Shown: in pieces, positions 52,165 through 63,223 of the stretch
Layout: each line of letters opens with the position of its first letter
Numbering within the stretch: position 1 is the first letter of the stretch
Origin: Buttiauxella massiliensis
GTDB taxonomy: Bacteria; Pseudomonadota; Gammaproteobacteria; Enterobacterales; Enterobacteriaceae
Assembly (NCBI RefSeq): GCF_902500225.1
Contig: NZ_LR722663.1
Location: 1 to 64,000 of the forward strand
DNA length: 64,000 bases
Direction: 5' to 3'
Notes under the pieces: generated by a model
The model's input: the letters and a program-made list of their open reading frames with translations, nothing else
Told to the model about the DNA's origin: nothing
Databases searched by the model: none
Made by a program: the position numbers and the translations under genes

Positions 52165-53826
52165 TCAGAATGAAATACGCTTGTAACCCTGATACTCCGG
52201 TTTCCAAAATATCTTCTCTAATTTTTCTTCTAATTCATAAATTCCCATGCTGGTAGCAACGCCATCTTCAGCACCTGCAAGCGCAACGGCAATGGCGATT
52301 TTTTTAGATATTTCATGAATCTTTGTAAGCTCAGGTAATAATGCTCCATGCGGGTCTTTGAGCATAGGCGATGATTGTGCAAGGACTTTACTGGCTGCCA
52401 GGAACATACTTTCGGTTACACGTTTCGCATTTGAGAGTAAAACACCCAACCCAAGACCCGGGAAGATATAAGAATTATTGCATTGAGAAATAATGTGTTT
52501 ATTACCATTGTAGATAACCGGCGCGAATGGACTGCCTGTTGCAATGATTGCGTTACCTTCGGTCCATTTGATAATATCGACAGGTTCAGCCTCAACGCGT
52601 GATGTTGGATTCGACAACGGGAAAATAATTGGCGTGGAAGTGCAAGAATGTATCGATTTGATAACTTCTTCCGTAAACAGGCCTGGTACACCAGATACCC
52701 CAATTAATATCGATGGTTGGATGCAATTAACCAGCGCCGCAATATTTTTGCCATCAGGGGCAAATGTTAAGTTTTCTCTTGCATGAGCCAGTCGATACTG
52801 GAAATCAGTTAATGCAGGGGTGTCTTTTAATACCAGACCATCTTTGTCGACAAGAAATATATGACTTCTGGCGATTTCCTCATCAATACCATCAGCCTTA
52901 AGTGCTGATACAATGAGCTCGGCAATGCCACAACCAGCAGACCCAGCCCCAACGAACATAATACGTTGCTCGGAAAGTGATATTTTATTACGCAGACAGG
53001 CTGCGAGAATAGAGCCTAATGCTACAGCCGCTGTTCCCTGGATATCATCATTAAAGCAACATAACTTATCCTGGTATTCTTTCAACAATGGCGTTGCATG
53101 TTGTAGTGCAAAATCCTCAAACTGCAACAACACTCCTGGCCAACGGCGCTCAATTGCTGACACAAAAATATCAATGAACTCAAAATATTCCGTATCAGAA
53201 ATGCGTGCGTGGCGGGCTCCCATATATAATGGATTACTTAGCAGTTCTTTATTATTAGTCCCGACATCGAGCATTACGGGTAAACACTGGTGCGGGTCTA
53301 TACCGCCGCAAGCCGTGTATAAAGATAATTTCCCAATAGGAATACCCATTCCACCAATGCCCTGGTCGCCTAAACCGAGAATTCTCTCACCGTCTGTAAC
53401 CACAATAATTTTTATATCATCGCTAAGAACATTTCGAAGAATGCTTTCAATATTGTCTCGGTCCTCCCAGGCAATAAATACTCCTCGGTTTTTACGCCAG
53501 ATTTCCGAAAAGTGCTGGCAGGCATAACCAACCGTTGGCGTATAAATTAATGGCAGTGAAGCTTCGATATCAGATGTGATGTAATGATAAAAAAGCACCT
53601 CATTTGTATCTTGCAAGTTACGCAAAAAAATATGCTTATCTTCATCAGTAATGAAATTATTTAGCTGGAAGCGTATCCGGTCGCTTTGTTCGTCTATTGT
53701 TTCGACAATTGTGGGGATAAGTCCATGTAAGTTAAATTCATTACGCTCACTGTTACTAAATGCGCTTCCCTTATTAAAGGTAGTATTGCTAAGCAGGGAT
53801 TGCCCGGAAAGGTGGGTGTATCGCAT
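52165..53826 (-). CDS. NAD-type malic enzyme (MaeA-like)
   Basis: This 553-aa protein belongs to the malic/malolactic enzyme family: LPLIYTPTVGYACQHFSEIW near residue 90, VVTDGERILGLGDQGIGGMGIP near 147, CFNDDIQGTAAVALG near 260 and the NAD-binding VGAGSAGCGIAEL near 296. It is related to E. coli MaeA (565 aa), but only about half the residues agree in the parts I can compare, so it is probably a paralogue. It would convert malate to pyruvate and CO2 with NAD; a malolactic activity cannot be excluded. The start has GTGAGAG upstream. Confidence 0.85.
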   Translation of the reverse strand: MRYTHLSGQSLLSNTTFNKGSAFSNSERNEFNLHGLIPTIVETIDEQSDRIRFQLNNFITDEDKHIFLRNLQDTNEVLFYHYITSDIEASLPLIYTPTVGYACQHFSEIWRKNRGVFIAWEDRDNIESILRNVLSDDIKIIVVTDGERILGLGDQGIGGMGIPIGKLSLYTACGGIDPHQCLPVMLDVGTNNKELLSNPLYMGARHARISDTEYFEFIDIFVSAIERRWPGVLLQFEDFALQHATPLLKEYQDKLCCFNDDIQGTAAVALGSILAACLRNKISLSEQRIMFVGAGSAGCGIAELIVSALKADGIDEEIARSHIFLVDKDGLVLKDTPALTDFQYRLAHARENLTFAPDGKNIAALVNCIQPSILIGVSGVPGLFTEEVIKSIHSCTSTPIIFPLSNPTSRVEAEPVDIIKWTEGNAIIATGSPFAPVIYNGNKHIISQCNNSYIFPGLGLGVLLSNAKRVTESMFLAASKVLAQSSPMLKDPHGALLPELTKIHEISKKIAIAVALAGAEDGVATSMGIYELEEKLEKIFWKPEYQGYKRISF

Positions 53827-54179
53827 TTTACTCTCACTTTGTTAAATATCTGACTCTCTGAATTTGTAGAGATATATATTCCTAATTATTTTCTTATGCA
53901 AATGTGCCAAATCAGTAGCCAGAAGCCATATTCAAAAAGGCTATATGCAATGTGAGTAAGAGACTTAATCAAGAATAATAAAAACAAAAAAGCAACATCG
54001 CTAATTCTGAATAAATTTATCTGAAACATTCAGGCGCACAAAAGAAACATAATTAAGACAGGTGTGTTGTTTTAAGGTGAAGTGCAACAAAATATAACAG
54101 AAAGGTGGGTGTTGGTATAATTAACAACATCAACGCCACCTTTTCTGCCGACCAACCTTTTTATCAGTCCTGATAAGAT
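53827..54179. other. AT-rich intergenic region
   Basis: These 353 bases lie between the malic enzyme start and the end of the L,D-transpeptidase gene. A hairpin-like repeat (AAAGGTGGGTGTTG and CAACGCCACCTTT, about 54101-54144) may end the transpeptidase transcript. The rest is AT-rich with no frame worth calling and should carry the malic enzyme promoter. Confidence 0.4.
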
Positions 54180-55100
54180 TTAATTTGTGATGTTAATTTG
54201 TACAGGCAAGCCTGCGCGCATTGCCAATGCTTTATCCACAACGTCATGTTGCACCTGTTTATCCTGTAAGACGGATTCAATTTTCTGAGACAGGTGAAGA
54301 GGTGATACGGTTGCCGTGTTAAATTCTGCTTCATTTGAAGACAGTGGGTTATGAACCTCAACATAACGAGAACCATCTGGCTCAACAGTGGCTTTCACCG
54401 GTTCGTTAATCAATTCAACACGAGTACCAACAGGGACTTCATTAAAGAGTTTTTTCAAGTCATCGGCCCTTAAACGAACGCAACCGTGGCTGACTCTCAG
54501 GCCAATCCCAAAGTTTGCGTTTGTACCATGAATCGCAAAAAGATTACCGATATACATCGCATATAAACCCATCGGGTTTTCTGGCCCAGCAGGAACAACC
54601 GCCGGTAATATTTGGCCTTCTGCTGCAAACTCAGCCCTTTCATTCGGCGTAGGAGTCCAGGTTGGGCCTGCTTTTTTACGTTGTACGCTTGTGACCCATT
54701 GTTCAGGTGTATCGTGGCCAACCTGACCTATACCCACCGGGAAAATCTCAACCACATTCTTGCCTTGCGGGTAATAGTAAAGCCGCATTTCAGCAGTATT
54801 AATGATGATTCCCTCATGTACCGTATCAGGCAGAATCACTTGCAGAGGGAAAGTGACAACGCTTCCCGATTGCGGCAACCAGGGGTCAATACCTGGATTC
54901 GCTTCCAGCATATTGCTTAAACCCACATGGTACTTAACTGCAAAATTTTCCAACGGCTGCTGGTTGTGGGAAGGGATTTGCTCAACAGTATTTTGCCCAA
55001 CCAAACGACTGCCGTCAGAAGGGAGAGTGAATGTTGAGGCGAATGAAGAATGTGAGGCCAGGAGTCCAATAACCAGGAGAGAGGGTGTGCGGAATTTCAT
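54180..55100 (-). CDS. L,D-transpeptidase (YbiS/YcfS/ErfK family)
   Basis: This 306-aa periplasmic enzyme has signal peptide [20 protein letters not shown], cleaved near FAS. A LysM-like segment (about 40-90) precedes the YkuD domain, which holds the active site [23 protein letters not shown], with the nucleophilic cysteine near residue 209. In E. coli the relatives LdtA, LdtB and LdtC attach Lpp to peptidoglycan. The family alone cannot tell whether this one crosslinks peptidoglycan or anchors Lpp. It is a second enzyme of this kind in the window, alongside ldtE, and lies in the accessory stretch. Confidence 0.88.
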   Translation of the reverse strand: MKFRTPSLLVIGLLASHSSFASTFTLPSDGSRLVGQNTVEQIPSHNQQPLENFAVKYHVGLSNMLEANPGIDPWLPQSGSVVTFPLQVILPDTVHEGIIINTAEMRLYYYPQGKNVVEIFPVGIGQVGHDTPEQWVTSVQRKKAGPTWTPTPNERAEFAAEGQILPAVVPAGPENPMGLYAMYIGNLFAIHGTNANFGIGLRVSHGCVRLRADDLKKLFNEVPVGTRVELINEPVKATVEPDGSRYVEVHNPLSSNEAEFNTATVSPLHLSQKIESVLQDKQVQHDVVDKALAMRAGLPVQINITN

Positions 55101-55502
55101 GATGAACCATTTGTATGATGAATTGATGTGATATTACTCCCAATATAATCATCGCTCCATATTCATATTAATTTACACCGAAATTAAATGGACGGAGTTA
55201 CATATTCTGTACGAGGATTTATCTTTCATATGAACGTTATGTTACATCAAAATAACATTTGGCATTACTTAAATATTTGCAACGATGTTGTATTTATATC
55301 CGTTTTACTAATGTGCAGTTTTATCTATTGCTCGAATGAAATAATGTCTATTTTTACCTATTGCACATAATGTATTTAAAATTTCGAAGAGCGTATGCTT
55401 AATATTCAGGATGAACTCCTGCTTTAATGCATTTTTATTTTATAAAAATATCCAGCCATTACTTTAACTGCACTCTATCTGTATTGCGAGGATGTTATCT
55501 AT
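55101..55502. other. Intergenic region, nothing identified
   Basis: These 402 AT-rich bases lie between divergent genes and should contain promoters for the transpeptidase and the membrane protein gene. No frame longer than about 60 codons, RNA or repeat could be supported. Confidence 0.4.
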
Positions 55503-55994
55503 ATGTTTAAAAAACTCTCTTTTCACATTATCCCGGTACAAATTTTCCTTGGTATTTTTTGGTTTAAAAACGGGTTCATTGATAAGGTTTGTGGCATTTT
55601 CAACGGTCTCATCTCGCCTGAGACGGCTTACCATGGGGATACCTGGGCAGGTTGGAAGGAGTACATCGTTGGAACCTGGGATAAGAGTCAGGTTGCCCAT
55701 GTTGCATTAAGTCCGCTATTTGATGCACTTTTCCCTGTTTTGATTATTCTTCAGTGTCTTCCTTTCCTCTTCATTATTGCTTCTATTCTGAAACTGGAGT
55801 TTCTGACGGATGCTAATGCCCGTCCGTGGCTAATGAAAAGTGCTGTGGCGTCTCTATTTGTTACCAGTGTGATGTTGTTTAGCCAGACACTGTCCGGCGC
55901 AAGCGATGGTGAATATCTCTGGCATCTTCTGGCTGCGGGAATGGTTCTAATAATGTATATCAAAAATACTAATACTATTATCGGAAAAGTATAA
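55503..55994 (+). CDS. Unknown four-helix inner-membrane protein
   Basis: This 163-aa protein is not recognised. It has four probable transmembrane segments: IIPVQIFLGIFWFKNGFIDK, LFPVLIILQCLPFLFIIASI, SAVASLFVTSVMLFSQTLSG and LLAAGMVLIMYI. A tryptophan-rich loop (DTWAGWKEYIVGTWDKS) lies after the first helix. The topology is DoxX-like, but I see no family motif. GAGG lies 11-14 bases upstream of the ATG. Confidence 0.65.
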   Translation: MFKKLSFHIIPVQIFLGIFWFKNGFIDKVCGIFNGLISPETAYHGDTWAGWKEYIVGTWDKSQVAHVALSPLFDALFPVLIILQCLPFLFIIASILKLEFLTDANARPWLMKSAVASLFVTSVMLFSQTLSGASDGEYLWHLLAAGMVLIMYIKNTNTIIGKV

Positions 55995-56100
55995 GACGGC
56001 GGGGGGCAATGGGGGGATATTAAACCCCTCATTATCGATACCGTTGTTATACTCATCTTTAATGTGCTTTTTCGATATCATCTAAGATACGATTAAATAA

Positions 56101-56126
56101 AAAATCCACGCAATTGCGTGGATTTT
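56101..56126. terminator. Bidirectional terminator after ychF
   Basis: AAAATCCACGCAA directly followed by TTGCGTGGATTTT is a perfect 26-base palindrome, so it can terminate both ychF and the convergent membrane-protein gene. Its core is shared with the terminator after the second metK. Confidence 0.85.
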
Positions 56127-56185
56127 ATGGGATTTGTCGGTCCTCATGAGATTCAATGAAATCTCATGAGACAACAGAAGCTATT

Positions 56186-57277
56186 TTAGACGTTGAACAG
56201 GAAGTTCATCACATCGCCATCTTTAACGATGTAGTCTTTACCTTCTGCACGCATCTTGCCGGCTTCTTTCGCACCTTGCTCACCTTTGTAGGTGATGAAG
56301 TCTTCATACGCGATGGTCTGTGCGCGGATGAAGCCTTTCTCGAAGTCAGTGTGGATTTTACCTGCAGCTTGTGGGGCAGTTGCACCAACAGGGATAGTCC
56401 ATGCACGAACTTCTTTCACGCCAGCGGTGAAATATGTTTGCAGGTTTAGCAACTCGTAACCCGCGCGGATAACGCGGTTGAGACCGGGTTCTTCCAGGCC
56501 CATTTCTGCCATGAATTCGTCACGGTCAGCATCGTCGAGTTCAGCAATGTCAGACTCAACTGCTGCACACACTGCAACAACCACAGAACCTTCGGCGGCG
56601 GCAATTTCACGTACTTTGTCGAGGTATGGGTTGTTTTCGTAACCGTCTTCGTTGACGTTTGCGATGTACATGGTTGGTTTCAACGTCAGGAAGCTCAGGT
56701 ATTTGATAGCGGCTTTGTCTTCTTCAGTCAGAGGAAGCGCACGCAACATACCGGCATTCTCGAGCTGTGGCAGACATTTTTCCAGCGCAGCCAATTCAGC
56801 TTTTGCGTCTTTATCGCCGCCCTTAGCTTTCTTTTGCACACGGTGAATAGCACGTTCGCAGGTGTCGAGGTCAGACAGCGCCAGCTCAGTGTTAATTACT
56901 TCGATATCGTCAGCCGGGTCGACTTTGTTATTCACGTGAATGATGTTGTCGTTTTCAAAACAACGCACCACGTGGCCGATTGCTTCGGTTTCACGAATGT
57001 TGGTCAGGAACTGGTTGCCCAGGCCTTCACCTTTGGAGGCGCCTTTCACCAGACCAGCGATATCAACGAATTCCATGGTAGTTGGCAGAATGCGCTGTGG
57101 TTTTACGATCTCGGCCAGTTTATCCAGACGTGGGTCCGGCATTGGTACTACACCAGTGTTCGGCTCAATGGTACAGAACGGGAAGTTTGCTGCTTCGATT
57201 CCCGCCTTGGTGAGCGCGTTGAACAGGGTTGATTTACCAACGTTCGGCAAGCCGACGATACCGCATTTGAATCCCAT
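56186..57277 (-). CDS. ychF: YchF, OLA1-type GTP/ATP-binding protein
   Basis: This 363-aa protein is nearly identical in layout to E. coli YchF. G1 is GLPNVGKST near residue 8 and G3 is DIAGLVKGA near 71. A coiled insertion is followed by the C-terminal TGS-like domain. The G4 position NVNED replaces the usual NKxD, which fits the preference of this family for ATP. It binds ribosomes and has a role in stress responses and translation control. It is 134 bases downstream of pth, as in E. coli. Confidence 0.97.
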   Translation of the reverse strand: MGFKCGIVGLPNVGKSTLFNALTKAGIEAANFPFCTIEPNTGVVPMPDPRLDKLAEIVKPQRILPTTMEFVDIAGLVKGASKGEGLGNQFLTNIRETEAIGHVVRCFENDNIIHVNNKVDPADDIEVINTELALSDLDTCERAIHRVQKKAKGGDKDAKAELAALEKCLPQLENAGMLRALPLTEEDKAAIKYLSFLTLKPTMYIANVNEDGYENNPYLDKVREIAAAEGSVVVAVCAAVESDIAELDDADRDEFMAEMGLEEPGLNRVIRAGYELLNLQTYFTAGVKEVRAWTIPVGATAPQAAGKIHTDFEKGFIRAQTIAYEDFITYKGEQGAKEAGKMRAEGKDYIVKDGDVMNFLFNV

Positions 57278-57411
57278 GGTTTAATTCACCTTAATTACTT
57301 GATATTCAATGAGTTGATGTTGTCTCATTGATAAAATGATCATAACTTTCCCCATTATACACGCAAACGGCATATAACGGGCGCAGAAATCCTTATTGAC
57401 CACTGTTCAGA

Positions 57412-57999
57412 CTAGGGTTGTGCCTTAAAGGTATGCAGCCGATTAGTGGCTTTAGTTAACCCTTCCTTTAGCCAAACTTCTGTGCAACGTGCCGCTTCGT
57501 CTACCGCCTCATCAATCAGCTTCTGCTCGCTAAGTGGCGGTTTACCTAATACAAACCCGACAACTTTGTTTTTATCACCCGGATGGCCAATTCCGACACG
57601 TAAGCGGTGAAAGTTTGGGTTATTACCCAATTTGTTAATGATGTCTTTCAGACCATTGTGTCCGCCATGGCCACCGCCGAGCTTAAATTTCGCAACGCCA
57701 GGTGGGAGATCCAGTTCGTCATGTGCGACCAGAATTTCATCGGGGGCAATGCGGAAAAAGGTCGCCATCGCGCCGACCGCTTTACCGCTAAGGTTCATAA
57801 ACGTGGTTGGCACTAACAGGCGAACGTCTTCTCCGGCAAGGTTTATGCGCGCCGTGTAGCCGAAGAATTTACTTTCTTCTTTAAGCGACTGGTTGTGGCG
57901 CTGAGCCAGCAAATCCACATACCAGGCACCAGCGTTATGGCGGGTAGCCGCATACTCCGCACCTGGGTTTGCCAGGCCAACTATTAATTTAATACTCAC
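57412..57999 (-). CDS. pth: Pth, peptidyl-tRNA hydrolase
   Basis: This 195-aa enzyme has [20 protein letters not shown] near the start, with the catalytic His20 in RHNAG, followed by [13 protein letters not shown] and [28 protein letters not shown], the substrate-binding segment. It frees peptides from prematurely released peptidyl-tRNA and is essential in E. coli. It is co-directional with ychF and usually forms one transcript with it. Confidence 0.97.
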   Translation of the reverse strand: MSIKLIVGLANPGAEYAATRHNAGAWYVDLLAQRHNQSLKEESKFFGYTARINLAGEDVRLLVPTTFMNLSGKAVGAMATFFRIAPDEILVAHDELDLPPGVAKFKLGGGHGGHNGLKDIINKLGNNPNFHRLRVGIGHPGDKNKVVGFVLGKPPLSEQKLIDEAVDEAARCTEVWLKEGLTKATNRLHTFKAQP

Positions 58000-58274
58000 G
58001 TTTAATTTCCTGAAAACAGACCAGAGCCGCGTAGTTTACTGCGCTCAAGACGTGATGACAAAGAGCCAATGTGTCATCTATTGAATTCTTGAATAGTTCA
58101 ATGAATGAACCATTAGAATTTGATGCTATTCAGCGAGTTATTTGTAAACTTTTGTAGCTTTTTCATTCGTTATTGTGATCGCTAACGCACATCATCCGAA
58201 GCGGTGTTGTCTATACTTTACACACAAGGAATGGGGATTTCCCCCGCCGACCCAGGAACACCCGGAGGTGACTT

Positions 58275-58553
58275 ATGAAACGCAAAAACGCTTCATTACT
58301 CGGCAATTTTTTCATGGGCTTGGGACTTGTCGTCATGGTGGGCGGTGTTGGTTACTCCATTTTAAACCAACTCCCTCAATTTAACTTTCCGCAATATTTC
58401 GCCCACGGTGCTGTTTTGAGCATATTTGTTGGTGCGGTACTTTGGCTGGCAGGTGCGCGCGTTGGTGGGCATGAACAAGTTTGCGACCGTTATTGGTGGG
58501 TGCGCCACTTTGATAAACGTTGTCGCCGTGATGATAATCATCGCCACAGCTAA
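58275..58553 (+). CDS. ychH: YchH, stress-related inner-membrane protein
   Basis: This 92-aa protein matches E. coli YchH almost throughout (MKRKNASLLGNFFMGLGLVV and the C-terminal CDRYWWVRHFDKRCRRD). It has two transmembrane helices (about residues 10-28 and 41-60). It is induced by cadmium and other stresses in E. coli, and its molecular role is unknown. A good ribosome site (GGAGGTGACTT) precedes the start. It is divergent from pth. Confidence 0.95.
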   Translation: MKRKNASLLGNFFMGLGLVVMVGGVGYSILNQLPQFNFPQYFAHGAVLSIFVGAVLWLAGARVGGHEQVCDRYWWVRHFDKRCRRDDNHRHS

Positions 58554-58567
58554 AAAGTCTGGAAGTG

Positions 58568-58594
58568 AAAACGGTTCTGGTTAAGAACCGTTTT
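58568..58594. terminator. Terminator between ychH and dauA
   Basis: AAAACGGTTCT-GGTTA-AGAACCGTTTT (11-bp stem) is followed on the plus strand by more T, giving a run of eight. It ends ychH and probably also the convergent dauA. Confidence 0.9.
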
Positions 58595-58608
58595 TTTTGG
58601 CAAAAATC

Positions 58609-60315
58609 TTATTCAGCCAGAGCCGCATGGATATCCGGGAAGAAAGCAAGTCGACCTGGAATCGGCTGAACACCAGCACGTGCTAGCGTTTTTAGAGGCT
58701 GGAACTCCAGATTAGTCACCCGCAATTCGCAGCCATCCGGCAATTTTTCTACAAAGCGTTGAAACGCATCGAGGCCGCCAGCATCAAGCACCGGCACGGC
58801 ATCCCATTGCAAAATGATCAGCTGGTTTTGCTCAACACGTTGGGCGAGGTCATTGAATAATCCTTCAGCTGCGGCAAAAAACAGTGGACCTGTTATACGC
58901 AGCGCCAGGACGCCCTCCGGTGTATGGACATTTACAGGGGCGAGCCGCGTCATACGCGCGACACGGCGCATGAACAGCAACGATGCCAGTACAATCCCAA
59001 CACTGATGGCGATGACCATATCGAACAGCACCGTCAACGACATACAGATAAGCATTACCACGATGTCATCTTTTGGAGCCCGCCTAAGCAGGCTCAGCAC
59101 TTTATGTGCTTCACTCATATTCCACGCAACCATCAGCAGCAGAGCCGCCATGGCGGAAAGTGGTAGCCATGAAAGTAATGGGGCCAGCACCAGCAACGCC
59201 ATAATTACCAGCAGCGCATGAATAATTGCGGCAACAGGTGATGTTGCACCAGCGCGCACGTTTGCCGCCGAGCGCGCAATGGCCGCAGTAGCCGTAATCC
59301 CGCCGAAAAATGGCGCAATAATATTGCCCAGCCCCTGGCCAATTAGTTCACCGTTGGCGTTGTGTTTGGTGCCGGTCATGCCGTCTAACACCACGGCACA
59401 CAACAGTGATTCAATCGCGCCGAGCATTGCCATGGAAAATGCAGCAGGAAGCAGGGCACTAAGTGAATCCCAGCTTAGGGTAAAGTTCGAGTCAGGAATG
59501 TTCCATGGCAGCATCAATTGCGGCAGTAATTGTGGAATGCCGTTGCCTTGCGTGCCGTCAGCCAAAACATAGTGGAAACGAGAGCCGATAGTCGCCACGT
59601 CGAAACCTGCGGCATGGACGATCGCCATTACCGCACAGCCAGCCAAAAGCGCGGGTAAATGGCCCGGCAAACGGATACCCAGACGCGGCCATAGAATCAG
59701 CACGGCGAGCGTTACCACACCAATCGCTGCATCACCGAGATTAATCGTTGGCATCGCCATGGCTAACGCCGCCACTTTATTCAGGTAGTGTTCCGGCACA
59801 TGTTCCAGCGTCAGACCAAAGAAATCTTTTACCTGCATGGTGGCGATGGTAATCCCAATCCCGGAGGTAAAACCGAGTGTCACAGAAAGTGGGATGTATT
59901 CAATCAGACGGCCAAATCGCGCCAGACCAAATAAGATAAGAAATACGCCAGACATCAGTGTCGCAATCAGCAAACCGGCAAGGCCAAACTGTTGAGCAAC
60001 CGGATAGAGGATCACGACGAACGCAGCGGTCGGCCCGGAGACGCTAAAGCGTGAGCCGCCGCTTAAAGCGATAACTATCCCGGCGATAGCCGAGGTATAT
60101 AGGCCGTACTGGGGGGCGACGCCGCTGCCAATCGCCAGAGCCATCGCCAGAGGGATGGCAATAATCCCAACGGTGATACCGGCAATAACATCGCGGCTAA
60201 AACGGGAAAAGGTGTATTTCTCGCGCCAACAAGCGTCTACCAGAGCGCGGAAAGGTAATACAGAAGAAGATACGTTTTTCACTTTGATTCCATCCGTGAG
60301 CGCATCATCTGTCAT
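58609..60315 (-). CDS. dauA: DauA, SLC26A/SulP-type C4-dicarboxylate transporter
   Basis: This 568-aa protein has the SLC26 membrane domain (about residues 40-440), with [20 protein letters not shown] and [20 protein letters not shown], and a C-terminal STAS domain (about 450-560), including [16 protein letters not shown] and [16 protein letters not shown]. coli DauA (formerly YchM) takes up succinate and other C4-dicarboxylates aerobically at acidic pH. The N-terminus is about 12 residues longer than in E. coli if the ATG at 60315 is used; a later start is possible. Confidence 0.95.
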   Translation of the reverse strand: MTDDALTDGIKVKNVSSSVLPFRALVDACWREKYTFSRFSRDVIAGITVGIIAIPLAMALAIGSGVAPQYGLYTSAIAGIVIALSGGSRFSVSGPTAAFVVILYPVAQQFGLAGLLIATLMSGVFLILFGLARFGRLIEYIPLSVTLGFTSGIGITIATMQVKDFFGLTLEHVPEHYLNKVAALAMAMPTINLGDAAIGVVTLAVLILWPRLGIRLPGHLPALLAGCAVMAIVHAAGFDVATIGSRFHYVLADGTQGNGIPQLLPQLMLPWNIPDSNFTLSWDSLSALLPAAFSMAMLGAIESLLCAVVLDGMTGTKHNANGELIGQGLGNIIAPFFGGITATAAIARSAANVRAGATSPVAAIIHALLVIMALLVLAPLLSWLPLSAMAALLLMVAWNMSEAHKVLSLLRRAPKDDIVVMLICMSLTVLFDMVIAISVGIVLASLLFMRRVARMTRLAPVNVHTPEGVLALRITGPLFFAAAEGLFNDLAQRVEQNQLIILQWDAVPVLDAGGLDAFQRFVEKLPDGCELRVTNLEFQPLKTLARAGVQPIPGRLAFFPDIHAALAE

Positions 60316-60416
60316 TAAGGCAGGTGAAGGAGGCTAAACTTAATTACATACTACTTAGCGCCGTAGCGACCTTGCTACAGCTCCAGTTACCTTGTGGCTT
60401 TACATGCTATAAAAAG

Positions 60417-60442
60417 AAAAAACCCGCCGCAGCGGGTTTTTT
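60417..60442 (-). terminator. Terminator after prs
   Basis: AAAAAACCCGC-CGCA-GCGGGTTTTTT is an 11-bp stem with A and T runs, 13 bases past the prs stop. It can work in both directions. Confidence 0.9.
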
Positions 60443-60455
60443 TATGCGAGTTCTA

Positions 60456-61451
<996 letters not shown>

Positions 61452-61525
61452 TTATGCGGACGGGGTAGCGCCATCCAGGCGGTGTATAAAGAGCTTGATG
61501 CAACGTCTGAAACAAGGTGACGTTG

Positions 61526-62395
61526 TCACCAATACTCAGCTTGCCCGGATATGGCCTGATGCAGCGGGGAGACATTAACGCCTCGCGCAACAAACCCATG
61601 CAGCCATTCCGGGGCTTGCTTAAGCACCTGGCGGGCAGCGTCCTCGGTGTCAAATTCAGAAAACACACAAGCGCCGGTGCCGGTCAGGCGCGACGGCGCG
61701 TATTCTAACAGCCAGGAAAGCAGCTCATCAACCTTACGAAAACGTTTTCTTGCGATAACCTCACAATCATTACCAAATTCACAGTTTAATAACGTGTCAA
61801 TTGATCTGATCGGGGTGTTTCGTGGTAGCTCAGGATCTTTAAAAATGACCGGAGTGGGGATACTGACTCCGGGATGTGCAACAAGGTACCATTTTTCCGC
61901 TGGTGAAACCGGCGTAAGCTTCTCACCAACACCTTCTGCGAAAGCGGCAAACCCACGAACAAATACCGGTACATCAGCACCGAGAGTCACCCCTAATGCA
62001 GCGAGCTGATCTTCAGTCAGGCCGGTGTTCCAGATATGGTTAAGCGCCACCAAAACTGTTGCCGCGTTTGACGAACCACCACCCAAACCGCCACCCATTG
62101 GCAGCTGTTTTTCAACGCTGATATCGGCTCCAGCACCTTGTGGTAAGGTGCCCATCAGTAATGCCCTGTCTTGCAATAATCGGGCGGCGCGGACAATCAA
62201 ATTTTCTTCATCTGCCACGCCTTCTATTGGTGTCGCAAGACGAATTTGACCATCGTTTCTCGGCTCAATGGTGATTGTGTCGCCATAATCGAGGAACTGA
62301 AATAAAGTTTGTAAATTATGATAGCCGTCCTCACGACGACCCGTGATATACAAAAAAAGGTTCAGTTTTGCCGGTGATGGCCAACGCTTTCTCAT
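61526..62395 (-). CDS. ispE: IspE, 4-diphosphocytidyl-2-C-methyl-D-erythritol kinase
   Basis: This 289-aa GHMP-family kinase of the MEP isoprenoid pathway has [20 protein letters not shown] at the N-terminus, the ATP loop [18 protein letters not shown] near residue 94, and a C-terminal [15 protein letters not shown]. It phosphorylates CDP-ME. The start overlaps the lolB stop by one base (TAATG). The C-terminus is slightly longer than in E. coli (283 aa). Confidence 0.97.
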   Translation of the reverse strand: MRKRWPSPAKLNLFLYITGRREDGYHNLQTLFQFLDYGDTITIEPRNDGQIRLATPIEGVADEENLIVRAARLLQDRALLMGTLPQGAGADISVEKQLPMGGGLGGGSSNAATVLVALNHIWNTGLTEDQLAALGVTLGADVPVFVRGFAAFAEGVGEKLTPVSPAEKWYLVAHPGVSIPTPVIFKDPELPRNTPIRSIDTLLNCEFGNDCEVIARKRFRKVDELLSWLLEYAPSRLTGTGACVFSEFDTEDAARQVLKQAPEWLHGFVARGVNVSPLHQAISGQAEYW

Positions 62396-63018
62396 TATTT
62401 AACCGTCCAGCTGTCCATTTTGAGTTTGATGCGTTGGTCCCCTTCGCGCAGTTCCATATTAGATGGCAGGGCAGGCTGCACCTTGTCGTCATAATCACTG
62501 TAAACCACTTTCCAGGTTTTACCGTCTTGGGTGTAGTTGATTTCACTCAGGCGATATTGCGAGTCGATTTTATAGTCGGTCGCCTCACCTGGCAGGCCGA
62601 GAATCCATTGGCGCAGGCTGTTGAGCGGTATTGGCATCCCGGTCAATTTGCCAATCATCTCTTCGGCGTTATCAGCGACGTATTTTTTACCATTGCGATC
62701 GGTTAGTTGTACAACGCCCGGTTGCGCATTCAGTTCAAGCTCCGTGCTGCCTAATGGGTTAGTCAGCAGCAAGCGATAGCGTTCTGGCGTAGTCTGTTGC
62801 CAGTTGAAACGCGCATATACTTTTTGGCTATCGGAAAGATAAGCAAACGCACCACGCGTCTGGTATTGGGTGATTTTTTGTACTTGTTGCTTGTGTTGTA
62901 ACCATTGCGGAGAGTCAGGACTTTTTGCCGGACCGCTTGGTTGATGAATAGAACAAGCAGCCAAAACAAGGCTTGCCAGTGGCGCAAGGCGCAGCAGACG
63001 GGCTTTCGTCATAAACAT
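62395..63018 (-). CDS. lolB: LolB, outer-membrane lipoprotein receptor
   Basis: This 207-aa lipoprotein has a signal peptide with lipobox VLAAC (cysteine near residue 22). The mature part includes [39 protein letters not shown] and [17 protein letters not shown], all close to E. coli LolB. It receives lipoproteins from LolA and inserts them into the outer membrane; Lpp in this window is one client. It is divergent from hemA and coupled to ispE. Confidence 0.96.
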   Translation of the reverse strand: MFMTKARLLRLAPLASLVLAACSIHQPSGPAKSPDSPQWLQHKQQVQKITQYQTRGAFAYLSDSQKVYARFNWQQTTPERYRLLLTNPLGSTELELNAQPGVVQLTDRNGKKYVADNAEEMIGKLTGMPIPLNSLRQWILGLPGEATDYKIDSQYRLSEINYTQDGKTWKVVYSDYDDKVQPALPSNMELREGDQRIKLKMDSWTVK

Positions 63019-63223
63019 AGTGGCAACGGATCCTTCTCATTAATTTTAGTTGTTAACTGTTTATGCTAGCGGCGCATAGCGAGGTCGTCTACGTTCAAGT
63101 TGTCTTAAATCATGAATTGCGACGATACTCCCCAAGGGGTGGCTCCCTTTTATTGACTGCGCGCATCCTGTATGATGCGCCGAGTTAATCCTTATCAACA
63201 TCGGTGTTACTCACAGTCGCTCA

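Noticed and set aside
48354-56126. Near-identical hairpins after metK (48354) and ychF (56101), considered as a mobile repeat
   Set aside because: Only the GC stem core is shared, and both positions are simple terminators; coincidence or reuse of a terminator explains it.
58174-58195. Possible CRP site TGTGATCGCTAACGCACA before ychH
   Set aside because: The left half fits, but the right half and the spacing do not match TGTGA-N6-TCACA.
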